DNA from: Patiria pectinifera
Lineage: Eukaryota > Echinodermata > Asteroidea > Valvatida > Asterinidae
Direction of reading: 5' to 3'
DNA length: 64,000 nucleotides
Assembly: GCA_029964075.1 (NCBI GenBank)
Contig: CM057142.1
Coordinates: 3,053,770-3,117,769, forward strand
Shown here: in pieces, positions 43,900-57,636 of the stretch
Layout of the letters: each line of letters opens with the position of its first letter
Position numbering within the stretch: the first letter of the stretch is position 1
Made by a program: the position numbers and the translations under genes
The notes under the pieces: model-generated
Database searches by the model: none
Told to the model about the DNA's origin: nothing
Seen by the model: only the letters and a program-made list of their open reading frames with translations

Positions 43900-45020
43900 G
43901 TAGTAAATACAGGCCATGTACAGTACATGTACATATATGCACCTACCGGTACATTGTACATATGTGCACAAAATATTCATACATTGTACGGTACATGTAC
44001 ATGTGATGTATTTTCAGTGAATTCTCTATATTTTGAGTACATGTACATGTCATTGTTTTGGTTTTTTTTATAAATATTTAACATGCGTAAAGGTGCACAT
44101 TCAGCCAGATTTTGCCAGATATTGCCAAAATATCCTTTACTTAAATTTCCACATAATATTAGCAGAAAACGTGTTGAAAACCCCCGGCTTTTCACATTTG
44201 ATGTGACAGTGTTTTTTGTCTTGTCCATTAGTATTTCAAGCATCAAGTTTTGAGCCTAGCTGTCGACAAAAAGCTGGCACCCCATAAAATCTGTGTGACA
44301 ATCCACCTTGAGATATCAGGTCCCAGACTAGCTTCTGAATCATGCACAGTATGGCAGTCCATGCACACACACGTTTGAAGAACATTGTACAGTTGTAAGA
44401 AAAATATTGATTGACTAGAATCACGACTAGCCCTCCAACAGAGGACCAAAATTGTGTGCCTTAAAATTGCTTTGCAAAGTACATGTAGTAACACAAAAAC
44501 AGCAAATCCATTTACTTGTACATGTAATTTTTTTTATAAATACATAATTTATGTACGCCAGCCCATTAATGCACATTTTGTTGCCAATGTGAATATTAGC
44601 ATTTTGAATATTATCATACATGCACCGGGTAACGTGTAAATTCCATGTTTACAATAACAGGTTTTAATTACGCACTCAAACCTTGCGTAGTGCTTTTAAC
44701 ATGTACACAGACGCACATGCACACACACATCAATTTAATCACCGTTGAGCAAAATGTATCAATCAATAGCAATTAATAGAACGATGCTTTGGATACAAGG
44801 CGAACAATCCTGCCTGTACACGTGCTGAAGATGATGATCTTGTGCATTATAAATGTTTAGCCGATTTCCGTCCCTGGTTCACAGAGTTTGGTTAATCATT
44901 GTAATTTGCACCTGTAGGATTATAATGGAATACTGGTGTTTTTTTTTTACTTTACAAGTTGTTGTACTGGTACTGTACACAGCTGTACATGTACACACAT
45001 ACTCAAATTTGTATCCTTGT
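43900..45020. repeat. ACATGTAC / ACCGGTAC palindrome-rich stretch
   Basis: Many copies of TACATGTA, GTACATGTAC and CCGGTAC occur, for example at 43912-43995, 44036-44052, 44480-44527 and 44975-44995. Similar patches recur at 45550-45850, 46155-46190, 49165-49210, 50780-50930, 55360-55440 and 62530-62665. Confidence 0.8.
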
Positions 45021-45134
45021 GGAGACATGGCTTTGTTTTCGTGTATAAAATTGTGAGAGGGTCGAAAGCTATTTTCAAAATGCTCCTATTTTAACCAGAA
45101 TGACCCAGTTCTTTCCGACCAAATACCGGTATCA

Positions 45135-45455
45135 CATTTGCAAACATCAAAAAACAAAAAAAACAAATTATCACAAAACACCTAACTATACTGTCAGTTA
45201 ATGACAGTCTTGGCACCTGGTGTGCTGTCACTTTCAAGAAAAGTGCTATTTTTGTATGGCACCGCAATTAAGGGAAGCATTCAACTTTTCAGAGAAATAA
45301 CAAACTTTTTTTTTTAATGTATGCATCGATTTTTTTCAAATACTGCTCCCAATTTATCATATTTACAACATGTAGTTAATTCATATTTTCTTTGCAATCT
45401 ATTACACACCTGCGAACGGGTACAAGCCAGCCTTTGGACTGATTCCTCATGGCTC
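45135..45455. mobile_element. TTAA MITE family 1, partial copy
   Basis: It carries TTTGCAAACATCAAAAAAC, GGCACCTGGTGTGCTGTCA and CACCTGCGAACGGGTACAAG in family order. The part after the palindrome is missing. Confidence 0.75.
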
Positions 45456-46433
45456 ATAGCCCAACACCTAGAATAAACTGCAATTGTAAACGATCTTGCT
45501 AACCGGTGTTGCAGAATTAAGAGTTGGGACGATAACGAAAGCCATACAATACATGTAAGTGATCCTTTGCTTTTCTTTTTAAAAATAAGTCCATGTACCG
45601 GTATGGTAATTTGCTGCCTTTAACTACATGTACATGATATGGCCAATACACAAAATATTGTACACATTGTAAATTTTTGAATAGGCCTACTACACGCAAT
45701 TTTACACTTCGTTACGTATGTGTGCATGCACATACTCATTTGTGACGTACAATGTACGTATACATTATGTAAGACCTCTACATCGATATAGCATTGGGGA
45801 ACGATTGTACTTGTACATGTATATACCGTACATGTACATGACTGGATTACATGTCCGCATGTACAGTACAAAACAAGATTTAAAAAAAAAAATAGTGGGT
45901 CGTCTCATGCTAAAATCTAATAGCTTATTGGCAAGTGTTGAAAACATCGTCTGCCTCAGTGTTTATCCCAAGTGTATACAAACGAATGGCACATCTGTAT
46001 GTATGGGATTTGTTAAATTGTGTCTGTCAGGCTTTGGTCTTTGGCATTCAAGGATAATCAGAAACTAAAACTGTGCCAAAACCCTACTCCTTTAAAATTG
46101 ATCTGATGAATAAATTAGAATATTTCTAAACATTTAATTAACACCAAACACTTCATGTACTGGTACATGTACCGGTACATGTACCCATAAGATTGCCACT
46201 TTAAATGCCAGATTCATTCCCCAAACAACATACAAAATTTATAAACCAAGAGAAAATGTAGCTCTAATAGGCAAATGTCTTGTGCTTTAATACAGACATT
46301 TTGAACCAATTAACCTACCGGTATGGAAATACAACAAATAATTTTTTGTGTAAAATTTATGATACCGTAACGCCTTTGCTCACTTACATGTATCCTGGTA
46401 CCACATGTACAGTAAAATATATAGTGACCTTAA

Positions 46434-46712
46434 AACCCTAACCCCCTAGTAGTTCCTCAGGAGTACCCTGCTAAATCCAACAGAGTCCAACGGTAGTTTC
46501 CTGCTCAATCCACTGTGCCTTAATTATTTTCAGTTGTCTGCTGGATCCAACAAAGTCCAACTAGGCGTTATAATGCGGTTCAGTTGCCTGCTGAATCCAA
46601 CATTTTGCATGAGGAATGTACACAAGGGGTTAACTGCTCAATCCAACAGGCTCCATCGGGTATGTGATATACATGTAGTTGGATCCTGTTGGATTCAGCA
46701 GGGTTAGGGTTA
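46434..46712. mobile_element. Element with telomere-like ends and a TCCAACAGAGTCC array
   Basis: It begins AACCCTAACCCCCTAG and ends CAGGGTTAGGGTT in inverted order. Inside are repeats such as GCTGAATCCAAC and CAACAGAGTCCAAC. The ends match those at 21131-21569, but the internal repeat differs. Confidence 0.65.
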
Positions 46713-47764
46713 TTTCCAAAATTTGCACCACTTCACAAAATTTGCTGATAAGAGACATTAATGCACGGACGCTCTGTTAGCTAAAAACTTATGTGTGTTT
46801 GTTTTGTTTTGTATAAAAGTATTTTTCTCAATGTTTATGACTGACTTGTTTTTATCTGCAACAAATTGGATAGTCACAATAACACTAGTACTCAGTGTGT
46901 CAGTTGATGCCTCCGTCTTATGAACACAATAATATTTACATGTATTGTTAAAACAACACTAGAGTAGAAGTAATTGAATACAAATATAGAATGTCATGAT
47001 TTGTGTGTTTTCATTTTATTGTGGGGCGTCTTCTTTAGTGAATTACAATTTGTACATTTACTCAGTGTCAGTTGATGCCTCCGCCAAAAAAAAATTCAGA
47101 CGTACAAAGCATTACATTATTCCCATCCTATCTGTCGGCAGGCATGAATACCTTATGTATGGTATGGCAGTAAAGGGCATAAGTGGATGATATATGTGTG
47201 CATATCGATGCTGTGAACAGCGGACATGTTTATTAATTGTTTTGAGTGGTGCGTGGGGAAATTGATGCGAAGAGACATATGGACGAGTCGCTTCGATTTT
47301 CAAAGAATTCACGTCTAGCCCGTCACGACTGCGGGTTTCTATTGATCAAATTACCGTAGCGTGTGAATGTAAGCTACATGAATAGCAGTGAAAATGTAAC
47401 CACAGGGACTACAAAATTACGAGCAAAGTATCGTAGAACTCTTGTTACATGTACCTTACACTAATTACAGTGACCAGTTTGGCTGGTTGAGCTAACTTTT
47501 TGAAAGAACATGATGTTTGATTATTAAACATAATGTCATTCTAAGTTGCGTATTGATAATGGCTCATTCCCTCACTTTTTTCAGGGGTGAGACATGTCAG
47601 GATTTTGACTGATTTCAGGTTTTTTAAAGAATCCCTTCTGAAATCTGGAATTCCCTGAGTCATAACCATAAAGATTTTGTTCTATAATATATTATTTAGA
47701 ACAAAAGAATCAGCATTTTGCCTTTAGTTTAATTTATACCCTAGACCCATAGATGTTGCTCTAT

Positions 47765-47939
47765 AGACCTTTATCATGCTTCCACCATTTTAGTCATGTT
47801 CCCTGTATCCATTAACAGTACTGAATGATAATGTTTTTGTGCAAAAAAGAACCAGACTATTTTTCCTTCCAGCCTCGCTTTGATTACATTGATCTGAATG
47901 GGAAAAAAAAATAAAATGGCTGCAACGTGATTATGGTCT
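47765..47939. mobile_element. Short MITE family 3, copy 3
   Basis: A 175-bp copy has ends AGACCTTTATCATG and GTGATTATGGTCT. It is very close to the copy at 39813-39984 through GAATGATAATGTTTTTGTGC. Confidence 0.82.
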
Positions 47940-48129
47940 ATGGGACCCTCATTGACCCTCAAACCCTCTGCCGAATATTTTATGGATCTTTAAGTTTCTC
48001 CCAATCTGAACCCCGTTTCTTTGGGGGGGGGATGGGGGATTTGGGAAGAAGGAGGGTGGGGGGGTGTTAAATTGATGGATGTATAAATGGACATATTATA
48101 AGATGATGGAATTTGGGGTGGGTTAAATC

Positions 48130-48560
48130 AAATTAATTTTGCCCTTCACCGAAACACTGTAAACACTGTATAGGCTAGTTAGTACTCAGTTTCACCCTGA
48201 GGGAAAGAAAATTGAAAGTTGGAAAAATCGACGACTTTCCACCTCCTCCTGTGCAGAGCTTCTAGTGCAGACGCCTGACCAGAGCCACAGAGGATCGGTT
48301 GGCTGTGGCTGGTTCGAACACACAACACATATAAGGTACCAGTAGCGATAAACTATTATAAGATGGAATTTTGTTTTGGATAAATAAATATAAATCACCA
48401 TTGTTCTTCACAAAAAAAAACACTGTATACTACTGCGTTACCTCCGAGTGAAAAAAGGAAAAAATCACTGGGGAACAACTCACGACCACCTCCCGCTAGT
48501 GTAGATGTCACTCGGGAGGTAAGGCACTGTGTATACAGTGTTTAAATGTCGGTGAAGGGC
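48130..48560. mobile_element. Degenerate SINE-like repeat related to 9041-9450
   Basis: It shares GGTTAAATCAAATTAATTTTG-like and GCCCTTCACCGA words, a CTTCTAGTGCAGACG tRNA-loop remnant and GATCGGTTGGCTG with the repeat near 9100-9400. Parts are inverted at the right end (GTCGGTGAAGGGCA). Confidence 0.6.
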
Positions 48561-49221
48561 AAAACCTAATTTGATGAAATGGACATCTACAACATACTGT
48601 ATTTGTCTCAAGGTGGATGTACCGTACCGGTACCAGAAAATTGCAGTACATGTAAAGAATTTACATGTTTTTTCCTATCCAAATCCTGTGTGTGTTCGTA
48701 TATATATCCAATACGAATTTCAGAAATGTACATGTACTGCAAAGTATAACCAAACAGTGAATGTTGTAATAGAATCTTTTGTTTACATTTCCTCACCATA
48801 GGCTGGTAATTTGAAAGTGGGATATTAATTACTCTGTATCCTCATTGAAGAGCTTTTCAGTATGTGAACATGTACATTCATGAATATTGTAATGCGGATG
48901 GATAGTTAATGTCATTGGATCTTGTTGTAACTTGAACACCCACGTAAACATGTTTTGGCTCTGAACATGCACAGCCAATACACGTCAATATCAAATTATG
49001 CTGAAAACACCTATGATGAATGTGTTGTTTGGATTGAGCAAATGGGATAGATCAGCATTATTTCATTTTAATGTAAACTTGCCTGAGAATGCATGATACA
49101 GTTTTCAGAACAGTTTTTTTTCCCTTTCTCGTATCATAAGTTTACACAGTTGAACATACGTGAACATTCATGTACATTGTACATTGTACATGTATACGGT
49201 ACATGTACACTAAAAATGTGT

Positions 49222-49751
49222 TAAAGGGATCATGACATAAATTTTACACTGGAACATGTTTTCAGCAAATTTCAATTCCCGTGAAATGAAAACCATTAGA
49301 AATATCTTTTTGGTTAAAAGTTTTGTAAAGTGCACCTTTTTAAATTTGTAAAACTGTTCCATGCTTTTTTTCCTGAAAACTGAGGGCGCTGTTGCCGTGT
49401 TGTCATGTCAGGCTCACTTTCGTCGGTGTAGGGGTTTTGAATGTTGAACTCAAAAATGTCCTCACTGAAAACAGTTGTGCATAAAATGTTCTCATTGACC
49501 AACAAAATACGTACTCACCAAAAACAGAAAATTTACCACAACACAAAAAATCCCAAAATGTTGGCAAGTTTTGGGGCCAAAGCAGCCATAAAGCCTTGAA
49601 TGACATCACTGTTGTAATATATGAAAAGTTGCATTAATTAGCATAAAAACCTAAAAACACCCTTGAAAGTGGCAATTATGTTGATTAAAAATGGGACCCA
49701 AAGGTGCTTTTGCAAGGATTGCTTTAAAAACTTCTATTTCATGGCTCCTTT
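49222..49751. mobile_element. Inverted-repeat element with AAAGGGATCATGA-type ends
   Basis: The left end AAAGGGATCATGACATAAAT and right end ATTTCATGGCTCCTTT are imperfect inverted repeats. Its right part (AATGACATCACTGTT) resembles a degenerate stretch at about 2205-2410 in the ACP7-like gene. It abuts the next repeat. Confidence 0.6.
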
Positions 49752-49754
49752 GAC

Positions 49755-50092
49755 ACAAAGATATTCTGTACAAAGTTGTCTTTTCAGTCAAATCAATCAA
49801 GTGACTGTTTTAAACAGTTAAGAGCTCCTAGCCTACATAAAGTACCGGTAGGAATTGACTGGTTGTGACTGTTTATATAACTTGACGCATCTACATGCAT
49901 GCTTTGGCTGTAGGTTATTGATAAGCCATCTGTGCCTACTTCCTGCCTGTTTTTGTCTGTTGACTGAATTTGACTAGTCACAGTGCTTGCCTTAAATATG
50001 ATCTGACTGTTGGTGACTAGACTGTGTTAACGGCATGGCAGGGGAACAGGATTGATATTTTTACTGTCTGTGACTGTTCAAACAGCAGGAGT
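49755..50092 (+). mobile_element. TTAA MITE family 4, diverged copy
   Basis: It carries CAATCAAGTGACTGTTTTAA, GGTTGTGACTGTTTATATAA and ACTGTTCAAACAGCAGGAG in family order. The TTAA borders are lost. Confidence 0.75.
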
Positions 50093-53000
50093 GTGAATGT
50101 ATGTTTAAGACACTGTAACCAAACCTTTAATAATATGTGGTCTAGCGAACAACCTTTTGCGATCTCCGAATGAAAGTGTACCTTTAAAGTCTCATGTTGA
50201 TTCAGGAAAGGCAAGTCTTCACATGTCTGCCCCGTATGTTGGTGTATAGATGCAATTGGTACTCATCCTCTACGCGTCCCGTTTATCATATGCCGGACTT
50301 GGAGGAGTCATTACGCTAATGCGTTCTGGTACATTTGAACTCCTAAGGTGTGAATTTCATGGAATGGAATCCCAAACCCTTGGAGGCCTTCAGTCCCATG
50401 TGGGGTATAAGATTGTGATGAAATCACGATGGAGGACAATTTAAAATTCTTTGACCTGCTTCTTTCAAGGCAGTGTCCATACCTTGCTTGTCGTGCAGCA
50501 TTTTTTAAGATACCGGTATTATTATGAATAATGGGAAAATTAACCAATTGAGGTTTTGAAGGAATTCGACCAATTAAACATGTACATAGTAAGATGAGTA
50601 GTAAGAGGTCTACCCTAGTAAGCAGGATGGTGTTGGTTCTAGTCATGCCCTTGTCAGCTTGCAACTTTTTACAAAATAAATCACTAGTTGTTGGAAAGAA
50701 GGAAGCAAACAGTGCGTACAAATGTATCTGTAAGGGCAAAACCATGTGGTCTGTTCAGGTTTTTTAAAAGCATTGGCCTGCATGCACATGTAACGGTAAC
50801 ACATGTAATCTACCCGTACATGTATGTACATGTAGACGATGTGTGTGTATCAGAAAGTGATTAAAGACCAATTAAACATAACTGACAACAATTTGCGCAG
50901 AGGTTTAGCATACATGTACATGTACATCTGCTGCTTTCCGGTTCCAAATTGTTTTAATTTGTCAATCAAATTTTGATTAGGTACAATTACACGTAGAGGA
51001 ATTACCGTAGAAAATATGAATGCATGCGTATGAACACACACTTGTAAAGTGTTTACTTTAATTGCTTGTATGTTAATGCGCATAGGAGGATGCAACTTGC
51101 GCGTCACTTCTGGCTAGCGCGGTGAAAACATTCCGAGGTGAACGCACTATTGCCGTGCAAAGTTATATGTTCAAACGTCTGTTTTCACCTCGCAGTGACC
51201 TGAGGTCACGCAAAGTTGTGGAAATATTGAGATGTGGATGCTGACTGCAAAATTGAGCCTTAAAAAGAAGTTAAGATTAGGACAAGATAAGTTTGCGGTA
51301 GCACCATGTGAATAAATCTCTTTTGTGAGTATGTGAAGATTATGTGTTTATTTACAGTGTATTTACAGTACCCTAATACATTCTAGTACAGTATGTATGT
51401 ACATGTAGAAGGCTCTTGATATTTGTACCTTTTATGTACCGGTACCTTTACAAAAAAATCCTAAACTCAGAAAAAGTGTGTGTTGGGCAAGTGACTAAAT
51501 GCATTTGAAACTTGAAACTGCACTATTGGTATACGATTACAGTATTTTTTGGATAGATTAATCATTCGCGTTTAATTCAGTTAAGATTTTAATTAATTGA
51601 AAGGCTGGCTGAACTGCTTGCATCAATTGGTAAATATATCTTATGTAATAATGAAGTTTCATCAATCAATCATTCACATATTTTTCAGATCGTTAAATCT
51701 TGACAATATTTGCATCAAGTACAAATTGAAGAATATTGTTAAAACATTACAGGGAGCACACATTCCTTTAACCCCCCTCCCCACACCCCGGAAGCATCAG
51801 CTGGAACACTCAACTTCTTCAAGGAAGAAAGATGATCTAAAGTTCTGTCTGGATCCCACCGTGATCGTTAAGAGGAGACTTACACATCTCTGCATCCTTT
51901 TCCTTGCCAAGGTTTTTTTTTGGAAACTTAAAATCCAATTAAAGATGTATTAGATGTATATATCCAGGCCCTGAGCTCAGCCTATCATCTGGTGTGCCTC
52001 TTGGGATGGGTTCTGCACGTGTGATCTGCCAAGCATGAGTTGAATTCAACGAGCCCATGAGATTCATTGCCTGATAAAACCATCAGTATTTATCCTCAGT
52101 GTACATGGGGTGGTAATAAGCTGGCTCAGGCTCAGGATGTGCAGCAATGAAAAGGTGGAATTTTTTTAAGGGGGGAGGGAACTGTTGGAACTTCAAGGAA
52201 TAATTTGCGTACAGTTTGATACTCGTAGCTGAAGACAAGAAAATGCTCATATGGGGTGAAATTAGTTGAGCACATGGTGTCTTGCTTTTGGTTGATCCAA
52301 AAGTTATTTTTGTATCTTATAATTTGTGTAAATAATTCGTTTTTTGTGAAGAAATAATTCAATACCGAAAATATCGGTGGATTTTTTTGTCCGATATCTC
52401 ATTTAAAAGTGAATCACTTTTACATTGCTAGGAAAATAACAATTGAAAAAGCAAATCTATTTTTTGAGGTGAAAGTTGAAAAATAGCATGGGTAACGCAT
52501 CTTTAAGCCCATGAAGTTGTAAAATGCTATTAAATTTCAAACGGATTTAAATTTGTAATTCTAAAGTGTATGCAAATGAGCACCATATTCTGGCCAAGTA
52601 AATTATTCACTTTGACTGCGAGAGCTCACATAAATTATTCAGTGGCAATAATAAGGAGGTTGAAGGGGGATGGGGGAGTGGAAGGGGGTTCTGCAGGTTC
52701 CGTTTGAAAAACAAAATCTTGTATGTAGGTTATTATAAGTGGAACTTTTAAACAATTTAAAAAAAAAGTAACATGTAATTGGTGCTGAGTATTAAGAGAG
52801 CTTGCTTCAAAGGTATTTTTTGGCCGACAGCTGATTGCAAACATCGGCAGCATTTCAATGCGTTATTCATGAAGGGGTTTCGTGCTACATGTACATGTAG
52901 AGTCTGCGGCGGTTGCTTCATTACATGGGCATGTTTAGCATGCAGGCTTGGTCATCCTAACCCAACCTGAGACAGTCCTTGGCCATGAGCTGAATTCGGT

Positions 53001-54380
53001 AATTAGGTTTAGGGAATGTGTGATGGTTTTGGGGGCCGCAGTTTGGGGGTTTTCTGTAGGGGCGGCCCTGTTTATTTTTTTGGTTCTCATTTCTGACCGA
53101 CCCTATTTTAATAAAAAAGAAGAAGTTAATACGGTCGACCCTGTTTGGGAACCCCACCAACAAAAATTATCAAATGGAAAAGTAATGAATAAAAAATTCA
53201 CGCAATTTGTTGTCTGTGTTACTTGAAAATATACGGAAAAAAATAATAACAGATTTTTATGTGAAGTACGGTGTACATACATGTAGCAACTGGTGCTATC
53301 CGAGAAGAGGCGAGAGTGTTGCCTCTCAGCATATTAGAGGTCTCCAGTTGACCTTTGCATGGGCATGGTGTGTTGTGTCTGCCAATACAACCAAAACGTT
53401 AAGTGAGCTGCGTGGTGCAGATAGTATTGCGTCAACTACATGTTCTTCTTGCCAAAGATGACTTTATTATTTTATTCAGTGAAATCAACTCATGATAAAA
53501 ACATTGCAGTGAACAAAACTAGAGACAATGCTAAATAGACCCTTCTCATAGACAGTCATCTTCATAGGAAAATTATAACTGCTTGTTCAACGTCATCAGG
53601 TGTGTGTGCACGCAATGTGCAAAATAACATATGGCACAGTAGATGCGCTTCACGAAAATCTGACGCCCAAAATGCCGATAACACGTGACAATCACAAGGA
53701 AGTGACGTCATTTGAGAGAAACCTATGGCCATAATTTAATTTAAACATCTGCAATGTATATGAGTGCAACTGCAATTTACCGGTATTTCCCTTTATTTTA
53801 TGATTTGTTTTTGCCGACCGACTGACCATACATATACCTCTGAGGCAAACTAAATGAGAACCAGTGAAAACATAAAGGGACGCCCTCGTGTGAACGTCTT
53901 TGGGAAATTACACGTATTTCTAAAAGAAATCGGTAACTTATTTTCAGCTTCAGAATTTGAATGCTGCATTTGTAATTTTGAAGAAAATAAATTCACAACA
54001 CACACCTGATGAAATAAAACAATTTTCCATACACAATTTATGATTGAAGTGGTATTCACATGAATTATTCTCAACAAATCGATTACAGATTGTGTATTCA
54101 GATGATGCAGTTTTGTTGCCAAATTTGCTTTCCCTTCATTGTGTAAATATAGCAAAGGTTAACTTTTATTCTTGTTAAAATTATATAAATTGTAGATTTG
54201 CATGATAAAAGTGCCAGTTTAGGTGGATAGACAGATGGTTTGTTGTACGTCCAATTACAAACTTTCATCTGTGGATCTGTTTTTATTGAAAAATAGATAC
54301 AGGATTTATTTTTTCAATTATGAAATTATACAGGTTCATTTAAATATATTTCTTTTGAATTTTCTCTTAATTTTGTGTAA
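50093..54380. other. SNAP-25-like intron, no recognised feature
   Basis: AT-rich sequence with ACATGTAC patches and a small fragment of the 8763-9521 family near 51300. Open frames at 51597-51953 and 52948-53226 have no supported splice borders or recognisable product. Confidence 0.4.
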
Positions 54381-54383
54381 GAG

Positions 54384-54690
54384 TTAAAAAGGGAATAAAC
54401 AACATTTGCAAACATCAAAAAACAAAACTACCAAATAATTATGAAATACCTTACTGGACTGTTGGTGAATGACAGTCTAAAGCATCCTGCAAAATCATGG
54501 CACCTGGTGTGCTGTCATTTTCAAGAAAAGTGGTATTTTTATATATATCAATTGTGGGTTGATATGATAAAAAGTGGTGTTTTTTTTCAATTGCTGCCCC
54601 AATTTACCATATTATTTAGTCAGTTCGCATTTTGTTTGCAATCGATTACATACCTGTGAACGGGTACAATTCCCTGATGTCTATAAAATA
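54384..54690. mobile_element. TTAA MITE family 1, 5' half
   Basis: It starts TTAAAAAGGGAAT and runs through GCACCTGGTGTGCTGTCATT to CCTGTGAACGGGTACAATTC. It stops inside the internal palindrome. Confidence 0.75.
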
Positions 54691-56180
54691 ACATAACAAA
54701 TTTCATTTATCAGCATTCTCATTGACATCTTTCCTTTGACATCTTTTCACCAAAATAATAATTGGTTCCAGACACCTGTCCCCAATACCGGAATCTTGTG
54801 CATTTTTTTTATCTCAATGTGTCAACACAAGAGGGCAGCAGATAGATTATATGGTAGAAGCTAGCAGTCATCAGCCAAAGAGAGAGAACAAAAAACTTAG
54901 ATGCATTGACATGTAAAATAAACATCTTGGGTGTTATCTCAGTAAACATTTGCGGAGGCAGTAAGTGAGAGGTCCATTTCCCGTGGATGGCATTCCAGGA
55001 ACACAAACAAAGTCTGAGCACTCTGTTTATAAAAGGGAGAAATTTGTTTTCTCTTTTTCCAACCTAATCACCAAGACATTGATTGCCAATTTTATTAATT
55101 GCTAGATAGACTAGACACACTGAATCTTAAATGATGTGAAAAGTAAATTAGAATGATCAGGTTGAAAAAATGCAAATACCCTGTAGGGCGCCCTCTGTTG
55201 TCTCTACAAAGTTGCAGAATTGATGTCATTGTTTTTCATATCACTACCAACATGCACAGTAGTGGTAATACTTAGTAAAATTGTCATTAAGTCTTCATGT
55301 CCGCCTTAAACTAAACGAGTGTTTTGTTTTGTTTTAAATATAAAATAATTTCATCACAAGGTACATGTACATGTAGCAGCACATGGGCATGTCTATGAAC
55401 ATGTATCATGACATGTGTACATGTGTACACACATGTAAGTTACGACAAATACTTGTCTAAATGCCAGTAGCAATAAAATTAACTAATTATACATTTATAT
55501 TATTTCTGTTACATGTACATGCACCATTGCTTTATATTTTTTACATTGTTCAGATTGGAGTCAAATGTTTGCATATGTTCGTTATTGCTGTGGAAAAGAA
55601 CACTTTTGAAAATGGTTTTTATTTTAAAACCTGCTCAATGGTTTAACATCTTCTGTATCCACCGAGCTTGTAAAATGTACCCTACATGTACATGTATAGT
55701 GAACAGATTTTAGGAAATAATAAAGCATGTGAAGTAAAGGTCCAATGCCAGCTGCAAACATGATGAAGTCCTATGACGGTCGACAGAGCGGAATGCCATG
55801 TTTTGGGCCTCAGGGCTTTGGATGATGAAATATATTTTCATCAAATGAAGGCTTGGATGAACTGATGAAATCAGTCCTTCATAGATGGACCATTGAACAG
55901 GTTTGCTGTCTCACAGCTTTTAATATGATCATTTTGGAGATGCATTCTCAAGGACAATTTCAGCATTGCAATGATACAGTTGACACCCCCTTCGTCCTCT
56001 CTCCCCATCCTACCCCCACCCCCAAACCCAACCCCCCCCCCAAAAAAAATATTAATAATTCATCGATAAATAAACACAAACAGGTCTGGACTACCGGTTG
56101 GTCTTCGTCTTTTGTTTCTCTCGATTTTTATTTAAAAAAAATTCAAATTAAATTTCTTTCTGTTTAAAAGTACTATACAA

Positions 56181-56373
56181 CAGTCCTTCTGATTTGAGGC
56201 GTGCGATCACACCCCCACACCATTGCACACCTAAAAGCTTCCCGAGAAGTGTGAATAATTGCACGCCTGAATTTCCCTGGACCACAGAATCACACACCTA
56301 GAAAAACCACACGCCTGGAAAAACCCAGGTGTACCTTTTCCACACGCCTGTGATTTTCAAATCAGAAGGACTG
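56181..56373. mobile_element. MITE with CAGTCCTTCTGATTTGA ends
   Basis: A 193-bp element has 17-bp perfect inverted ends. Its interior is rich in CACACGCCTG and TTGCACGCCTG words in both orientations. CAG...CTG ends recall hAT or CACTA-type termini, but no clean target duplication was found. Confidence 0.75.
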
Positions 56374-56449
56374 ACACAACATTTGTTTTTGCTGCAATTT
56401 TCATTAATGAATGGATTCGGGGGTTAGTATTTTATAGCACATACAATGT

Positions 56450-56895
56450 ATTGTTACACTGACCTTTTTAAGTTTTGTATTCATGAATGCCGGGAAAAAC
56501 CAAGACAAAAATGCAGTCCTTGTAGTCTGGTTCCCTGACCCTACCGGTACCCTCAGAGGAACAGAGCAATTTGTAGGCATCGGGGAGTTGTCAGGTCAGG
56601 GAACCAGACAAGCTGGCTTGCACCTGTTTAAGGATGTGTAACCAATTGCAAACAGAAAGTGGACTAACTAAATTGTGTAAATTGGGGGCAGTATTTGAAA
56701 AGGTCAGTTTGGCCAACCTTCATGGTTGGCCAACCTTCATGGAAATTGATACAAAAATTCCACTTTTCTTGAAAATGACATCATACCATGTGCCATGATC
56801 AAACAGGATACTTGAGAAGTTAGTTCATTATAATTCAAATGGTAGTGTTTTTGTGTGTGTGGATGTTTGCAATGTTGTGTATTACCTTTTGCAAA
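56450..56895. mobile_element. TTAA MITE family 1, reverse orientation
   Basis: It contains CTGGTTCCCTGACC, GTCAGGGAACCAG, AAATTGGGGGCAGTATTTGA and the inverse of GGCACCTGGTGTGCTGTCAT. The outer ends are worn. Confidence 0.75.
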
Positions 56896-57236
56896 ATGTT
56901 TACCCTAATGAGCAGTGAGTGTACAAAGGTCCAAAGGCCCACTTAAGGGCTATCCATACAGTACGTACGCACGAAGCGGGGGGATGGGAGAGGGGTTATC
57001 ATTGTGTACACCATGCATAGGGGAGATACACAGTGATAATTTGTCATAAAATCAATACACTTTCTCAAACATTTGAGAAAGTAATACTTTCTCATTAATA
57101 GTACATTGTACTTTCTCATTGATACCTACTGGACCAGCTTTTATGCATTGAAAATCGTTAATCAGCTGTACACTTTACCCACACCGTTTCGATTTATTTT
57201 CCCAGTGCTACCGCCAGCCAATGCCTAGGTTATTAA

Positions 57237-57636
57237 CCTTCCTATGCAAACATACATGTACCGGTACATTCTGTGCCAAGTTGTCCTTTCAGTCAAAATC
57301 AATCAAGTGACTGTTTTCAACAGTTAAGAATTCCCAGCCTTCATAAAGACACAGCATAATCAGTGCTGTTTATTATTATTATTATAAAGCAAGATTGACT
57401 GGCCTTGACTGTTTATGTAACTATCAATACAGCTTTGCTGTGGGTATTTGTGATGCCAGCTGGTGCGCCCACAATTTGTCTGCTCTGTCTGGTCATGGTC
57501 TGTTGACTGAGTTTGACTAGACACGGTGCTTGCTTGACATTATGATCCGACTGCTGGTGACTAGCCTGTGTTACAAGTAAAGCAGGGGAAATGGATGGAA
57601 ATTGGACTGTCTGTGACTGTTTAAATAGCAGGAGGG
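57237..57636 (+). mobile_element. TTAA MITE family 4, full copy
   Basis: TTAA lies at 57233-57236 and 57637-57640, with ends CCTTCCTATGCAAACA and GCAGGAGGG. Inside are many ACTGT/ACAGT words of a fold-prone sequence. It is about 400 bp, longer than the 62983 copy because of small insertions. Confidence 0.8.

Noticed and set aside
51597-51953. 118-codon frame as a further SNAP-25-like exon
   Set aside because: The translation has no similarity to the SNARE helix or cysteine loop, and no plausible acceptor and donor pair frames it.
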